64,000 nucleotides of DNA, taken from NCBI GenBank assembly GCA_020634455.1, contig JACKBQ010000002.1:1302001-1366000 (forward strand), in the 5' to 3' direction. How positions within the stretch are numbered: position 1 is the first letter of the stretch; every line of letters begins with the position of its first letter. This document shows, in pieces, positions 8,341-16,247 of this stretch. The notes below the pieces were generated by a model. The model was given only the letters and a program-made list of their open reading frames with translations, made no database searches and had not been told where the DNA came from. A program made the translations under genes and the position numbers. The DNA comes from Ardenticatenaceae bacterium (GTDB lineage Bacteria; Chloroflexota; Anaerolineae; Promineifilales; Promineifilaceae).

Positions 8341-8895
8341 ATGCCTTTTCAATTTCACCCGCTGACCATCCCAGAAGTCATTTTGGTGGAGCCACAACGT
8401 TTTGGCGACGCGCGCGGCTTTTTCATGGAAACTTACCAACACGAGATTTTTGCCGCCAACGGCATTGCACTGCAGTTTGTGCAAGACAATCACTCTCGCT
8501 CGGCGCAAGGTGTTCTGCGCGGCTTGCATTACCAAATAGACCCATATGCCCAGGGCAAGCTGCTCAAAGTGGTGGTTGGTGAAATTTTTGATGTTGCGGT
8601 GGATATTCGGCGGGGCTCCCCTACGTTTGGCCAATGGGCGGGTGAAATTTTATCGGCGGAAAACGGCCGTCTCCTCTACGTTCCTCCTGGGTTTGCTCAT
8701 GGCTTTTGTGTGCTCAGCGAAACGGCCGATCTCATCTACAAAACCACCAATTACTACCACCCTGAAAGCGACCGGGGCATCATTTGGAACGATCCGCAAA
8801 TTGGCATTCAGTGGCCCATTCATGAGCCGCTCCTGTCTGCCAAAGACGAAAAACTCCCCCTGTTAGCCGAGGCAGATTTCAATTTTTCTTTTTAG
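8341..8895 (+). CDS. rfbC: dTDP-4-dehydrorhamnose 3,5-epimerase
   Basis: Catalyses the double epimerisation step of dTDP-L-rhamnose synthesis for cell-surface glycans. Family motifs are FGDARGFFMETY, FVQDNHSRS, VLRGLHYQ (catalytic His63), KLLKVVVGEIFDVAVDIRRGSPTFGQW, LYVPPGFAHGFCVLSE and DRGIIWNDP. At 184 residues it is full length for RmlC. The start at 8341 has GGAGG about 7 bases upstream. The other rml genes are not nearby, so the pathway is scattered. It ends 10 bases before the convergent regulator gene. Confidence 0.96.
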   Translation: MPFQFHPLTIPEVILVEPQRFGDARGFFMETYQHEIFAANGIALQFVQDNHSRSAQGVLRGLHYQIDPYAQGKLLKVVVGEIFDVAVDIRRGSPTFGQWAGEILSAENGRLLYVPPGFAHGFCVLSETADLIYKTTNYYHPESDRGIIWNDPQIGIQWPIHEPLLSAKDEKLPLLAEADFNFSF

Positions 8896-8905
8896 CTTAG
8901 GAAAA

Positions 8906-9613
8906 TCAGGCAAGTTCAACCAAGATGGAGGCGGCCACATTGCGGCCAATCACCTTGGTTTCGTCATCAATAATTAGCGTTAGGGGACCTTCAAAGGGGG
9001 CAATAGATTGGATGGTAACGGCCGTTCCCGGCACCAGCCCCATTTCTGCCAGGTAACGCAGCAATTCACTATTAGCATCGTCAATAATGCGGCGCACCCA
9101 AACCATTTGCCCTGGAGCTACCATTGAAAGCATCTCAACATCCACCAGCGCCATACTGCCATCTTTAGCCGGAATTGGATCGCCGTGCGGGTCAAATTCA
9201 GGGTAATTTAGCGCTGCCGCGATCCGCTCTTCCAGCTTTTCGCTAATCACATGCTCTAAAATATCCGCCTGCTCGTGTACCTCGTCCCACGAAAAGCCCA
9301 GCGCTTCCATCAAATACAGCTCAATCAAGCGATGATGACGAATCACTTCTAGTGCCAACTTTTCGCCAGATGGCGTTAACGTGACGCCGTAATGCTTTTC
9401 GTAATTGACCATTCTCAAATTAGCCAACCGCTTGATCATGCTGGTTGCCGAAGCTGGTTTCACATCTCGCGCCTCTGCAATCCGAGATGTGGAAACAGGC
9501 GACTCATCTTGAGCCAACATATAAATCGTCTTTAAATAATCTTCTATCGCCTGATGATTCAGGTTATGGCGCTGATGCGATGTGCCATCGGGCAATGATT
9601 CGATTTCTGGCAT
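8906..9613 (-). CDS. DtxR/MntR-family metal-dependent transcriptional regulator
   Basis: Three-part architecture: an N-terminal winged helix (residues about 15-80, AIEDYLKTIYMLAQ, TSRIAEARDVKPASATSMIKRL), a metal-binding dimerisation domain (HHRLIELYLMEALGFSWDEVHEQADILEHVIS, with the expected His/Glu ligands), and a C-terminal FeoA/SH3-like domain (LRYLAEMGLVPGTAVTI, NVAASILVELA). It should repress Mn or Fe uptake genes when metal is bound. No uptake transporter is adjacent and no clear DtxR box was found, so iron versus manganese cannot be decided. Confidence 0.92.
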   Translation of the reverse strand: MPEIESLPDGTSHQRHNLNHQAIEDYLKTIYMLAQDESPVSTSRIAEARDVKPASATSMIKRLANLRMVNYEKHYGVTLTPSGEKLALEVIRHHRLIELYLMEALGFSWDEVHEQADILEHVISEKLEERIAAALNYPEFDPHGDPIPAKDGSMALVDVEMLSMVAPGQMVWVRRIIDDANSELLRYLAEMGLVPGTAVTIQSIAPFEGPLTLIIDDETKVIGRNVAASILVELA

Positions 9614-10407
9614 AGAACTTCCTATAAGTCAGTAAAATGAAAACTTAAGGCAATCTAACACAGGCAAATCAGGCTGTCAAGACAAGTGAAAAGAGCAAAT
9701 ACGCTGCTTTATCTGGAAGATTTTTTTAACATTTGAGTAATACACGAAAATCACTCGATTCAGCTTATTGCAATCCGAAAAAGAACAAATAGTAATGTAA
9801 AAAATTTTTCATAGCTAATGCACAAAAACGCACTTTCTTGGTAGGTTTTTTACTCAAGTTTTTGCCAAAGCGTGTGCAAAATATGGGAAAATGCGGCAAA
9901 ATTATCAAGGTAATCCCCATATATATGGGGTCTTATTTCAGCCATATCCTATATCTTGGCTGTATGGCAGATTGTCAAGATGCAAACCTTAAAAAAAACA
10001 ATTTTTAAGGTTTTGCCAGTCTAAAAATCTGCAAGCTTTTAAGGCAAATCGGGCAAATTTTCGTTGCACTACACCCTCCCATCTGCTAGAATGATTATGC
10101 CGTTGCACAATAACCTGCATAACATTGCTGACACTAAAATTGAAGCCAAGAGGGGCTATCAATTTTCTTTTTGTCTCAAACGGAAAAGGGAGCCAGCATC
10201 AGGAAATGTTGTCCAGACTGATGCTCATGAGACGAAACTTCATTAGCGGCTATTGTTTTGGGTAGAGGGACTTCTAAAATCACCCACGAACTGTGTCCAG
10301 CGGCCAATAATATTTTGATGATGCAATTGATCTATTGATTTCGGCAATACGGCCGTTTCTATTCACACGCCTGCCAACAGATACAATTGCGTTCATTAAC
10401 TTCCGTA
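9614..10407. other. AT-rich gene-free region upstream of dnaA; candidate oriC
   Basis: 794 bases without a convincing gene. Structures seen: CCCCATATATATGGGG, a perfect 16-bp palindrome at 9915-9930; an inverted repeat AAACCTTAAAAA/TTTTTAAGGTTT at 9984-10013; and a GCCATA/TATGGC pair near 9940-9970. Three sites differ by one base from the DnaA box TTATNCACA: TAATGCACA 9816-9824 (+), TTTTGCACA 9873-9881 (-) and CTATTCACA 10359-10367 (+). Position and AT-richness suit an origin, but no perfect DnaA box is present. One ACGGCCGT octamer lies at 10349. Confidence 0.4.
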
Positions 10408-11811
10408 ATGGTGCAAAATATGATTCCTGAAAATGCATGGAAAGCAACCCTGGGTGAACTAGAATTGCAGATGACCAAAGCCACTTTCAACACCTGGCTG
10501 AAGGACACCTGTTTGTTGCGACATCAAGACAACCTTTTTGTTGTCGGCGTGCGCAATGCCTATGCCAAAGATTGGCTAGAAAATCGTCTACGCGACACCA
10601 TTTTGCGTACCCTGGCAGCCATTGTGAATGCACCTGTAGACATTCGTTTTACTGTTTGGACAGATGAGGTTCCCTTAGAATCTGTGGCTGATGAAACGTT
10701 TGAAACGTCAGAACAGCTTCATTTAAATGGCAATGGTGTGCAGAAAACGGCCGTAAAATCCAATAACGCTACCCAACGCTCAGCCAGCAATGGCAACCTG
10801 ACCAAACGCTTCACCTTTGGCAGCTTTGTGGTTGGACCAAGCAACCGGTTGGCCCATGCCGCCGCCCTCTCCGTTGCCGAACATCCCGGCCAAACCTACA
10901 ACCCTCTTTTCATTTATGGTGGTGTGGGTTTGGGCAAAACCCACCTACTGCACGCCATCGGCCACAAATGCCAGCAAGAAGGGCTTTCCGTTTGCTACAT
11001 CCCCTCAGAAACATTCACCAACGATCTGGTGCAATCCATTCGTAACAAACAGATGGAACAGTTCCGTGAGCGCTACCGCACCCCCGATGTGCTGCTCATC
11101 GACGATATCCAGTTCATCGCGGGCAAAGAAAGCACCCAGGAAGAACTGTTCCACACCTTTAACGAACTCCACAGCCAGGGCAAGCAAGTGGTTATTTCCA
11201 GTGACCGCGCCCCAAAAGCAATGGCAACATTAGAAGAACGGCTGCAATCCCGCTTTGAGTGGGGCCTCATGGCCGATATTCAAATGCCAGATATCGAAAC
11301 CCGCAAAGCCATCTTGCAAACCAAGGCCGAAGCCAATGGCCTGGCCGTGCCGGATGAACTGATGGATTTCATTGCGCAGCAAGTTCGCCATTCCATACGC
11401 GAATTGGAAGGCGCGTTTAACAAAGTGATGGCTTATGCTCATCTGTCTGGCGGCCGTGTTAATATGGATTTGGTGAACATGGCCCTGGCAGATTTGATGC
11501 ACCGGCCAGACAAACTAACCGTAGAACATGTTTTTGAGGCTGTCTGCAAATATTACAACGTCACCAATGACGATTTAGTTGGCTCCAGTCGCAAGAAAAC
11601 AATCGCCTACCCCCGACAAATGGCCATGTACCTGGCCCGCACTGAAACGAATGCCTCCCTACCCCAAATTGGTGAAAAATTGGGCAATCGTGATCACACA
11701 ACGGTGCTGTATGGCTACGAAAAGATTGCAACCCTCATTGATGCGGATTCAACTATTCGCCGCGATTGCATGGAGATCAAATCCTCCATGTATGGGGCCG
11801 GAGCCTCCTGA
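10408..11811 (+). CDS. dnaA: Chromosomal replication initiator DnaA
   Basis: Binds DnaA boxes and melts the origin. Domain I is at residues 1-80 (ENAWKATLGELELQMTKATFNTWL), followed by a variable linker to about 130. The AAA+ domain has Walker A GGVGLGKTH (about 171-179) and Walker B LLIDD (about 228-232). The C-terminal DNA-binding helix-turn-helix carries RDHTTVLYGYEKI near 427. The start is uncertain: ATG 10408, ATG 10420 and TTG 10387 are all in frame and none has a clear Shine-Dalgarno sequence. dnaN does not follow, so dnaA stands alone. The single ACGGCCGT octamer in the gene falls in the variable linker. Confidence 0.97.
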   Translation: MVQNMIPENAWKATLGELELQMTKATFNTWLKDTCLLRHQDNLFVVGVRNAYAKDWLENRLRDTILRTLAAIVNAPVDIRFTVWTDEVPLESVADETFETSEQLHLNGNGVQKTAVKSNNATQRSASNGNLTKRFTFGSFVVGPSNRLAHAAALSVAEHPGQTYNPLFIYGGVGLGKTHLLHAIGHKCQQEGLSVCYIPSETFTNDLVQSIRNKQMEQFRERYRTPDVLLIDDIQFIAGKESTQEELFHTFNELHSQGKQVVISSDRAPKAMATLEERLQSRFEWGLMADIQMPDIETRKAILQTKAEANGLAVPDELMDFIAQQVRHSIRELEGAFNKVMAYAHLSGGRVNMDLVNMALADLMHRPDKLTVEHVFEAVCKYYNVTNDDLVGSSRKKTIAYPRQMAMYLARTETNASLPQIGEKLGNRDHTTVLYGYEKIATLIDADSTIRRDCMEIKSSMYGAGAS

Positions 11812-11844
11812 AATTTATTCAGAAAACTCCAAATTAACCTTTCC

Positions 11845-11875
11845 GAAGCAAACCAGTTTGGTTTGCTTCTTTTTC
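11845..11875 (+). terminator. Rho-independent terminator after dnaA
   Basis: GAAGCAAACCA and TGGTTTGCTTC form a stem followed by TTTTT, about 35 bases past the dnaA stop. Confidence 0.88.
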
Positions 11876-11999
11876 TTTGCCCCCTTTGTGTTCGATCGTA
11901 AAATTTATTGACTTGATTTTTTTATGAGCCAGCCTCTCACAACCAGAGTCAGGCTTTTAGCCGAGTTCCACCTGCGGCACCAGCATTAAGGGGGCTTTT

Positions 12000-12395
12000 A
12001 TGAGCACACCACTTGGATTTAATGTTTACCTGAACAGTTCTTACGAGGATGCCATTACGGCCGTTACCGAAGAACTCAAAAAAGAAGGGTTTGGCGTTTT
12101 AACGGAAATTGACGTGAAAGCAACCCTCAAAAAGAAGCTGGATGTAGATTTTCGGCCGTACAAAATTTTGGGAGCCTGCAACCCTACCCTGGCTCACAAG
12201 GCGCTCAGCCTGGTGCCAGAGGTGGGTTTGATGCTGCCTTGTAATGTAACAGTGGCGCAGGAAGAAGACGGCCGTATTCTGGTCAGCATCATCAACCCGC
12301 AGCAAATGCTCGGCGTGGTGGATAATCCAGCACTGGAAGCCGTCGCCTGTGACGCTGAGGAGAAGCTAAAACGGGTCGCAGCGGCCCTATCGTAA
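12000..12395 (+). CDS. DUF302 domain protein
   Basis: 131 residues covering one DUF302 domain: the N-terminal strand and helix YEDAITAVTEELKKEGFGVLTEIDVKATLKKKL, then FRPYKILGACNP, ALSLVPEVGLMLPCNVTV and VSIINPQQMLGVVDNPAL. DUF302 proteins are small cytosolic proteins of unproven role. Cys60 in GACNP and Cys83 in LPCNV sit at the positions usually conserved in the family. The start has AAGGGGG upstream. The stop codon lies in the left arm of the interspersed repeat that follows. Confidence 0.88.
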   Translation: MSTPLGFNVYLNSSYEDAITAVTEELKKEGFGVLTEIDVKATLKKKLDVDFRPYKILGACNPTLAHKALSLVPEVGLMLPCNVTVAQEEDGRILVSIINPQQMLGVVDNPALEAVACDAEEKLKRVAAALS

Positions 12396-12464
12396 TCGGT
12401 AATCCGTAATCGGTGAACAGTTATCGGTTTTGCACCGCTCACCGATTACGGATAACGGATAACC
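12393..12464. repeat. Interspersed inverted repeat, ATCGG/CCGAT family
   Basis: Tandem variants of GTAATCCGTAATCGGTGA on the left pair with TCACCGATTACGGATAAC on the right. The DUF302 stop codon is inside the left arm and the esterase start follows the right arm. Related copies are at 36018-36086 and, inside a coding region, at about 24576-24612. GTAATCGGTGAGCGGTG is shared exactly between this copy (reverse strand) and the coding copy. Confidence 0.75.
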
Positions 12465-12469
12465 AAATC

Positions 12470-13270
12470 ATGATCCTCCGCCACGACAATTTCCCTTCGC
12501 AGCACATTCCAGCGCGGCACGTACACATTTGGCTGCCAAACGATTATGAACAGCAGCCAGAATCGCGCTTCAGCGTGTTGTACATGCACGATGGACAAAA
12601 TTTGTTTAATCCGGTCACGGCAACGGCAGGGCAAACTTGGGGCGTGGCAGAAGCATTGGAAAAGTTGATGGCGGCTGGCAGCGTACGCCCCACCATCATC
12701 GTTGGCATATTCAACCATCGGGACCGGTGGGCAGAGTATTGGCCGGAACGGCCGTTAGCCCACCCCAATTTCCAACACCTGAAACAAAAATTCCGCGCCG
12801 CCTTCACCGCCCCCGTTCGCTCAGAGGCGTATCTGCGTTTTTTGATTGAAGAGCTAAAACCATTCGTGGATGCAACCTACCGCACCCATCCCGAACGGGA
12901 AGAAACGTTCATTATGGGTTCCAGCATGGGTGGACTAATTTCGCTATACGCAGTTTGTGAGTATCCAGAAGTTTTTGCAGGCGCAGGCTGTCTTTCAACC
13001 CATTGGCCCGCCGTTGAGGGGATATTTTTGCCTTACCTTGAAGATGCGCTGCCCTCACCCGGCCAGCATAAGCTATATTTTGATTACGGCACGGAAACGC
13101 TGGATGCCCTCTACGAACCGCTGCAAAAGCCGGTCGATGCGCTGTTAGCCGCTAAGGGCTACAAACAAAATCTGGATTGGATAACACGCAAGTTTGATGG
13201 TGCCGCGCACAATGAACCCGCCTGGCGTGCTCGCATCCACATCCCCCTCACATTTTTACTTGAAAAATAG
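12470..13270 (+). CDS. Alpha/beta hydrolase, esterase D-like
   Basis: 266-residue esterase-family hydrolase. It has SVLYMHDGQNLF, the nucleophile elbow GSSMGG (Ser near residue 145) in ETFIMGSSMGGLISLYAVCEYPEVFAG, and a late DGAAHNEPAWRAR containing the likely catalytic His. This family includes enterochelin esterase-like and carbohydrate esterases; the substrate is unknown. No signal peptide is seen. The start at 12470 is chosen because the upstream in-frame codons lie wholly in the interspersed repeat. Confidence 0.85.
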   Translation: MILRHDNFPSQHIPARHVHIWLPNDYEQQPESRFSVLYMHDGQNLFNPVTATAGQTWGVAEALEKLMAAGSVRPTIIVGIFNHRDRWAEYWPERPLAHPNFQHLKQKFRAAFTAPVRSEAYLRFLIEELKPFVDATYRTHPEREETFIMGSSMGGLISLYAVCEYPEVFAGAGCLSTHWPAVEGIFLPYLEDALPSPGQHKLYFDYGTETLDALYEPLQKPVDALLAAKGYKQNLDWITRKFDGAAHNEPAWRARIHIPLTFLLEK

Positions 13271-13414
13271 CCACAGAGAACGCAGAGCAAAAAGTGAAAA
13301 ACAAACGGGTTGATCATAAAGATTGGATCAATTTTTTTTGGCATCAACAATCTCCAACCAAAACCAAATTGGTCCAATCTCAATCAAATCGCTTAAATCA
13401 CTGTGCCTCTGTGG
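13271..13414. repeat. Intergenic region bounded by CCACAGAG/CTCTGTGG inverted repeat
   Basis: The gap between the convergent esterase and helicase genes starts with CCACAGAG (13271-13278) and ends with CTCTGTGG (13407-13414). The same ends recur at 15122-15175 and 59477-59534. The interior is AT-rich and holds no gene. Confidence 0.55.
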
Positions 13415-13423
13415 CAAAAATTA

Positions 13424-15100
13424 TTATGCGCGTTCGATACTCAGGCGCTTTTTGCGGACGCGATAGTTGCCCGTTTTAGCCAGCACCTGCTCGGCAAACT
13501 GCTGCGGAACATCCACCAAGGTGCGGTCATCTTGAATATGAATCGCGCCGATAGTGGAGCCGGGAATGTCGGCGTGGAAAGCGATGGTGCCGACCACATC
13601 ATTCACACGCAGGCCATCCGTTTTGCCCGCGCTCAGGCTTAGGCGCACCATGTTGCGCTCATGAGAACGATTGCTGGCGCTACTGCCTCGACCGTTGTCT
13701 GACCGCTGCTTTTTGTTTTGGCGCGAACGGCCGTTTCCATTCTCAAACCGATCCCGCTTGCCCCGACGCGATGGCTCTGCCGAAACCTCACTTATCCGGG
13801 CAATAGGACGCTGCTTTTCTTCAGCTCGGGCTAGTTTCAGGGCCACAGCCGCAATCTCAATGAGATCGTGTCCAGCTTCGGCTAATTCAGTTACCAGCTC
13901 CCGCTCACGGGCGCAGCGACCCCGATTTAGCCAAACCGCCATCTTCTCCATCAACTCAGACTCCCGCAGATTTTGAATGTCATTAATGGTTGGCAGTTCA
14001 GCCATTGTGAGTTTTTGTTTGGTGTACTGCTCAATTTTGCGCAGACGCCACTGCTCTTTTGGCGTCACCAAGGTCAGAGCAATGCCCGTCCGCCCGGCGC
14101 GGCCCGTCCGACCTACACGGTGTACGTAAATTTCCGAATCCTGCGGCAAATCAAAATTGAAGACGTGGGAAATGTCGTCGATGTCCAGACCACGGGCGGC
14201 GACATCGGTGGCCACCAACACCTTGATTTGGTTGTTGCGGAAGCGGTTAAGCACCTGCTCCCGCGCCTGTTGGCTGAGGTCACCATTGAGCGCCTCGGCA
14301 GGAAAACCACGAACGGTGAGTTCGTTAGCCAGTTCGGCCGTTCCCAGCCGCGTTTTGGCAAAAATCAGGGCGCTGGTAATTGGTTCCACTTCAAACAGGC
14401 GGGTAAGCGCCGCCAGCTTGTCTTGCTCATTCACCAGGTAGGCACGCTGTTCGATGGCGGCAACGGTAAGCTGCGACCGCTCGATGGTGATCGATTCTGG
14501 CGCATTCATGTAATTGTCGGCCAATTGACGAATCTGGCGCGGCAGCGTGGCAGAGAAGAGTGCCGTCTGCCGTTCGGCGGGGGTGGCTTGCAAAATGGCT
14601 TCAATATCTTCGATGAAGCCCATGCTAAGCATCTCGTCCGCCTCATCCAGCACCACGGTCTGCACCTGGCTCAAATCGAGCTTGTTGCTCTTGAGCAAAT
14701 CCAGCAGGCGGCCCGGCGTGCCCACGACCACATCCACGCCACGCCGCAGCGCCCCAATTTGCGGGCCGTAAGCGGTACCGCCGTACACAGCCAGGACGGA
14801 GGTTTGACGGTAACGGCCGTATTTCTCCATCGCGTCTGCCACCTGCAAGCCCAGCTCGCGAGTAGGCGCCAAAACCAACGCCTGTACGTGGCCAACTCCG
14901 GGGGTAATGTTGTGCAAAATAGGGAGGGCAAAAGCGGCCGTTTTGCCGGTACCAGTTTGGGCCTGACCCAAAATATCTTTGCCAGTCAGCATCACGGGGA
15001 TGACGCCTTCCTGGATGGGGGTTGGGGTGGTGTAACCACGCTCGGTTACAGCCTGCACCAGCTGCGGATGCAGATTTAAATCAGTAAATTCAGTTGTCAT
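13424..15100 (-). CDS. DEAD-box ATP-dependent RNA helicase with DbpA-type RNA-binding C-terminus
   Basis: 558 residues. Motifs in order: the Q motif at about residue 26, AQTGTGKT (47-54), PTREL, TPGR, DEAD (152-155), SAT, then the second RecA domain with VATDVAARGLDI and HRVGRTGRAGR. After a basic low-complexity linker comes a C-terminal RNA-binding domain (MVRLSLSAGKTDGLRVNDVVGTIAFH...DVPQQFAEQVLA) like DbpA/CsdA. It likely remodels rRNA or structured mRNA in ribosome assembly or cold adaptation. ATG at 15100 has AGGAG just upstream. One of the four octamers in or beside the gene lies in the low-complexity linker. Confidence 0.95.
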   Translation of the reverse strand: MTTEFTDLNLHPQLVQAVTERGYTTPTPIQEGVIPVMLTGKDILGQAQTGTGKTAAFALPILHNITPGVGHVQALVLAPTRELGLQVADAMEKYGRYRQTSVLAVYGGTAYGPQIGALRRGVDVVVGTPGRLLDLLKSNKLDLSQVQTVVLDEADEMLSMGFIEDIEAILQATPAERQTALFSATLPRQIRQLADNYMNAPESITIERSQLTVAAIEQRAYLVNEQDKLAALTRLFEVEPITSALIFAKTRLGTAELANELTVRGFPAEALNGDLSQQAREQVLNRFRNNQIKVLVATDVAARGLDIDDISHVFNFDLPQDSEIYVHRVGRTGRAGRTGIALTLVTPKEQWRLRKIEQYTKQKLTMAELPTINDIQNLRESELMEKMAVWLNRGRCARERELVTELAEAGHDLIEIAAVALKLARAEEKQRPIARISEVSAEPSRRGKRDRFENGNGRSRQNKKQRSDNGRGSSASNRSHERNMVRLSLSAGKTDGLRVNDVVGTIAFHADIPGSTIGAIHIQDDRTLVDVPQQFAEQVLAKTGNYRVRKKRLSIERA

Positions 15101-15474
15101 GACATGCTCCTAAAAGAGATTGGCCACAGAGAACACAGGGAGAAAAGAAAAATTTTCTCTAAAATCTCTGTGGCCTCTGTGGCAAAAAAAGGCTTTGAGT
15201 CGTCCACTGTGCGGCGGGGACCTCGCGGTTCACCAGCCAAAATCCTGCCCACAGCCTGCTCGTACCCAGTTTCCCAATTCGGAGCGTGTCTGTGGCAAAA
15301 AAAGAACCCAGCTATTTTGTGCCGGGCTACCACCTGGAATTTTCAAACCATCTTGTTGATAAACTGCTGGACGCAATCCAGCGGGCGGAAGTCTACCACG
15401 AACCCCAAAAATGTACGAATTTTGGTTTTCATGTTGCTTCGCCGTCTGCGCTAAAATTGTCTGCGGAGGTGAAA
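15101..15474. repeat. Divergent intergenic region with GGCCACAGAG inverted repeat
   Basis: 374 bases between the helicase and GNAT genes. GGCCACAGAG (15122-15131) pairs perfectly with CTCTGTGGCC (15166-15175). The frame of the GNAT gene is open back to 15286 and encodes a protein-like stretch (VPGYHLEFSNHLVDKLLDA), but the GNAT start is better placed at 15475. This stretch may be a gene remnant. Confidence 0.55.
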
Positions 15475-16038
15475 ATGTTCATATTACAAACTGAACGATT
15501 AATTCTGCGTGATTTTCAGCCTGGCCATTTTGACGCTTTTTTTGCTACAACAAATGATCCCGAATACCAGCAATTTTACGCGGAAGAGGAGATGACACGG
15601 CCGTTTTGGCAAAAAATCTTCACCCACATCCTGGAAGGCACTACCGAGACGCCCCGCACCAGCTATCAACTGGCCATCTGCCTGTCAGACGGCACCCTCA
15701 TCGGCACCTGCGGGGTCCGCACGGAAGATGCTTTGAACCAACAGGCGTCTTTTGGCTGCGCCATTGGACGGCCGTTTTGGGGCCACGGGTACGCCACAGA
15801 AGCATGTCGAGCCTTGTTTGAGTTCGCCTTTACCCAGCTAAGCATTCACCGCATCTACGCCGACACCAAAGCCAAAAACGGCCGTGCCCGCGCCCTGGCG
15901 GAGCAGCTGGGGATGCAGTTGGAGGGCATCCTGCGTGAGACACAATTTTTTCGGGGAGTGTGGTGGGATACGGCCGTCTATTCCATCCTCAAAAACGAAT
16001 GGAACACAAGAAAACAGGACGCTGATAAACGCAGATGA
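15475..16038 (+). CDS. GNAT N-acetyltransferase, RimJ/RimL-like
   Basis: 187-residue acetyl-CoA-dependent acetyltransferase. TERLILRDFQPGHFDAFFA opens the RimJ/L-type fold. IGTCGVR, ASFGCAIGRPFWGHGYATEACRALFEFAF holds the acetyl-CoA-binding motif A, and LSIHRIYADTKAKNGRARALAEQLGMQLEGILRE follows. The start at 15475 has GCGGAGG upstream. Likely substrates are a protein N-terminus or a small amine; not determinable. Four ACGGCCGT octamers lie within 400 bases here. Confidence 0.9.
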   Translation: MFILQTERLILRDFQPGHFDAFFATTNDPEYQQFYAEEEMTRPFWQKIFTHILEGTTETPRTSYQLAICLSDGTLIGTCGVRTEDALNQQASFGCAIGRPFWGHGYATEACRALFEFAFTQLSIHRIYADTKAKNGRARALAEQLGMQLEGILRETQFFRGVWWDTAVYSILKNEWNTRKQDADKRR

Positions 16039-16082
16039 ACGCAGATTTTTTTAATCCGCGTTCATCCGCGCTCGTCCGCGTC
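16018..16082. repeat. Interspersed repeat, GATGAACGC/GCGTTCATC
   Basis: GATGAACGC (16034-16042) pairs with GCGTTCATC (16058-16066) across a T-rich loop, just past the GNAT stop. It can fold as a terminator-like hairpin. The rest of the gap to 16247 holds no supported gene. Confidence 0.5.
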
Positions 16083-16247
16083 CCCCTAAATTTGCACAAA
16101 TATCACGGTTCTGGATAATAGAAACATCTTCAAACGAGGTAACCAATGACAGACTGAGTTTTCCCAAACGTTCTTCCTGATTTCTGAAATCTCCCGCTCG
16201 CGGGACATCGCTGGCTGGCATATTGCCAACCGGCATTGGGTAAACTC

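Noticed and set aside
10064..10246. Possible 60-codon gene before dnaA
   Set aside because: No ribosome-binding site, no recognisable family; in an AT-rich region where short frames are expected by chance. It does not resemble rpmH.
15286..15474. N-terminal extension of the GNAT protein by 63 residues
   Set aside because: The GNAT fold begins at MFILQTERL and GGAGG lies just before ATG 15475. The upstream segment is protein-like and may be a remnant, so it is only noted.
16051..16236. Short minus-strand frame between the GNAT and ABC-F genes
   Set aside because: Part of it is the interspersed repeat at 16018-16082 and the rest matches nothing I recognise.
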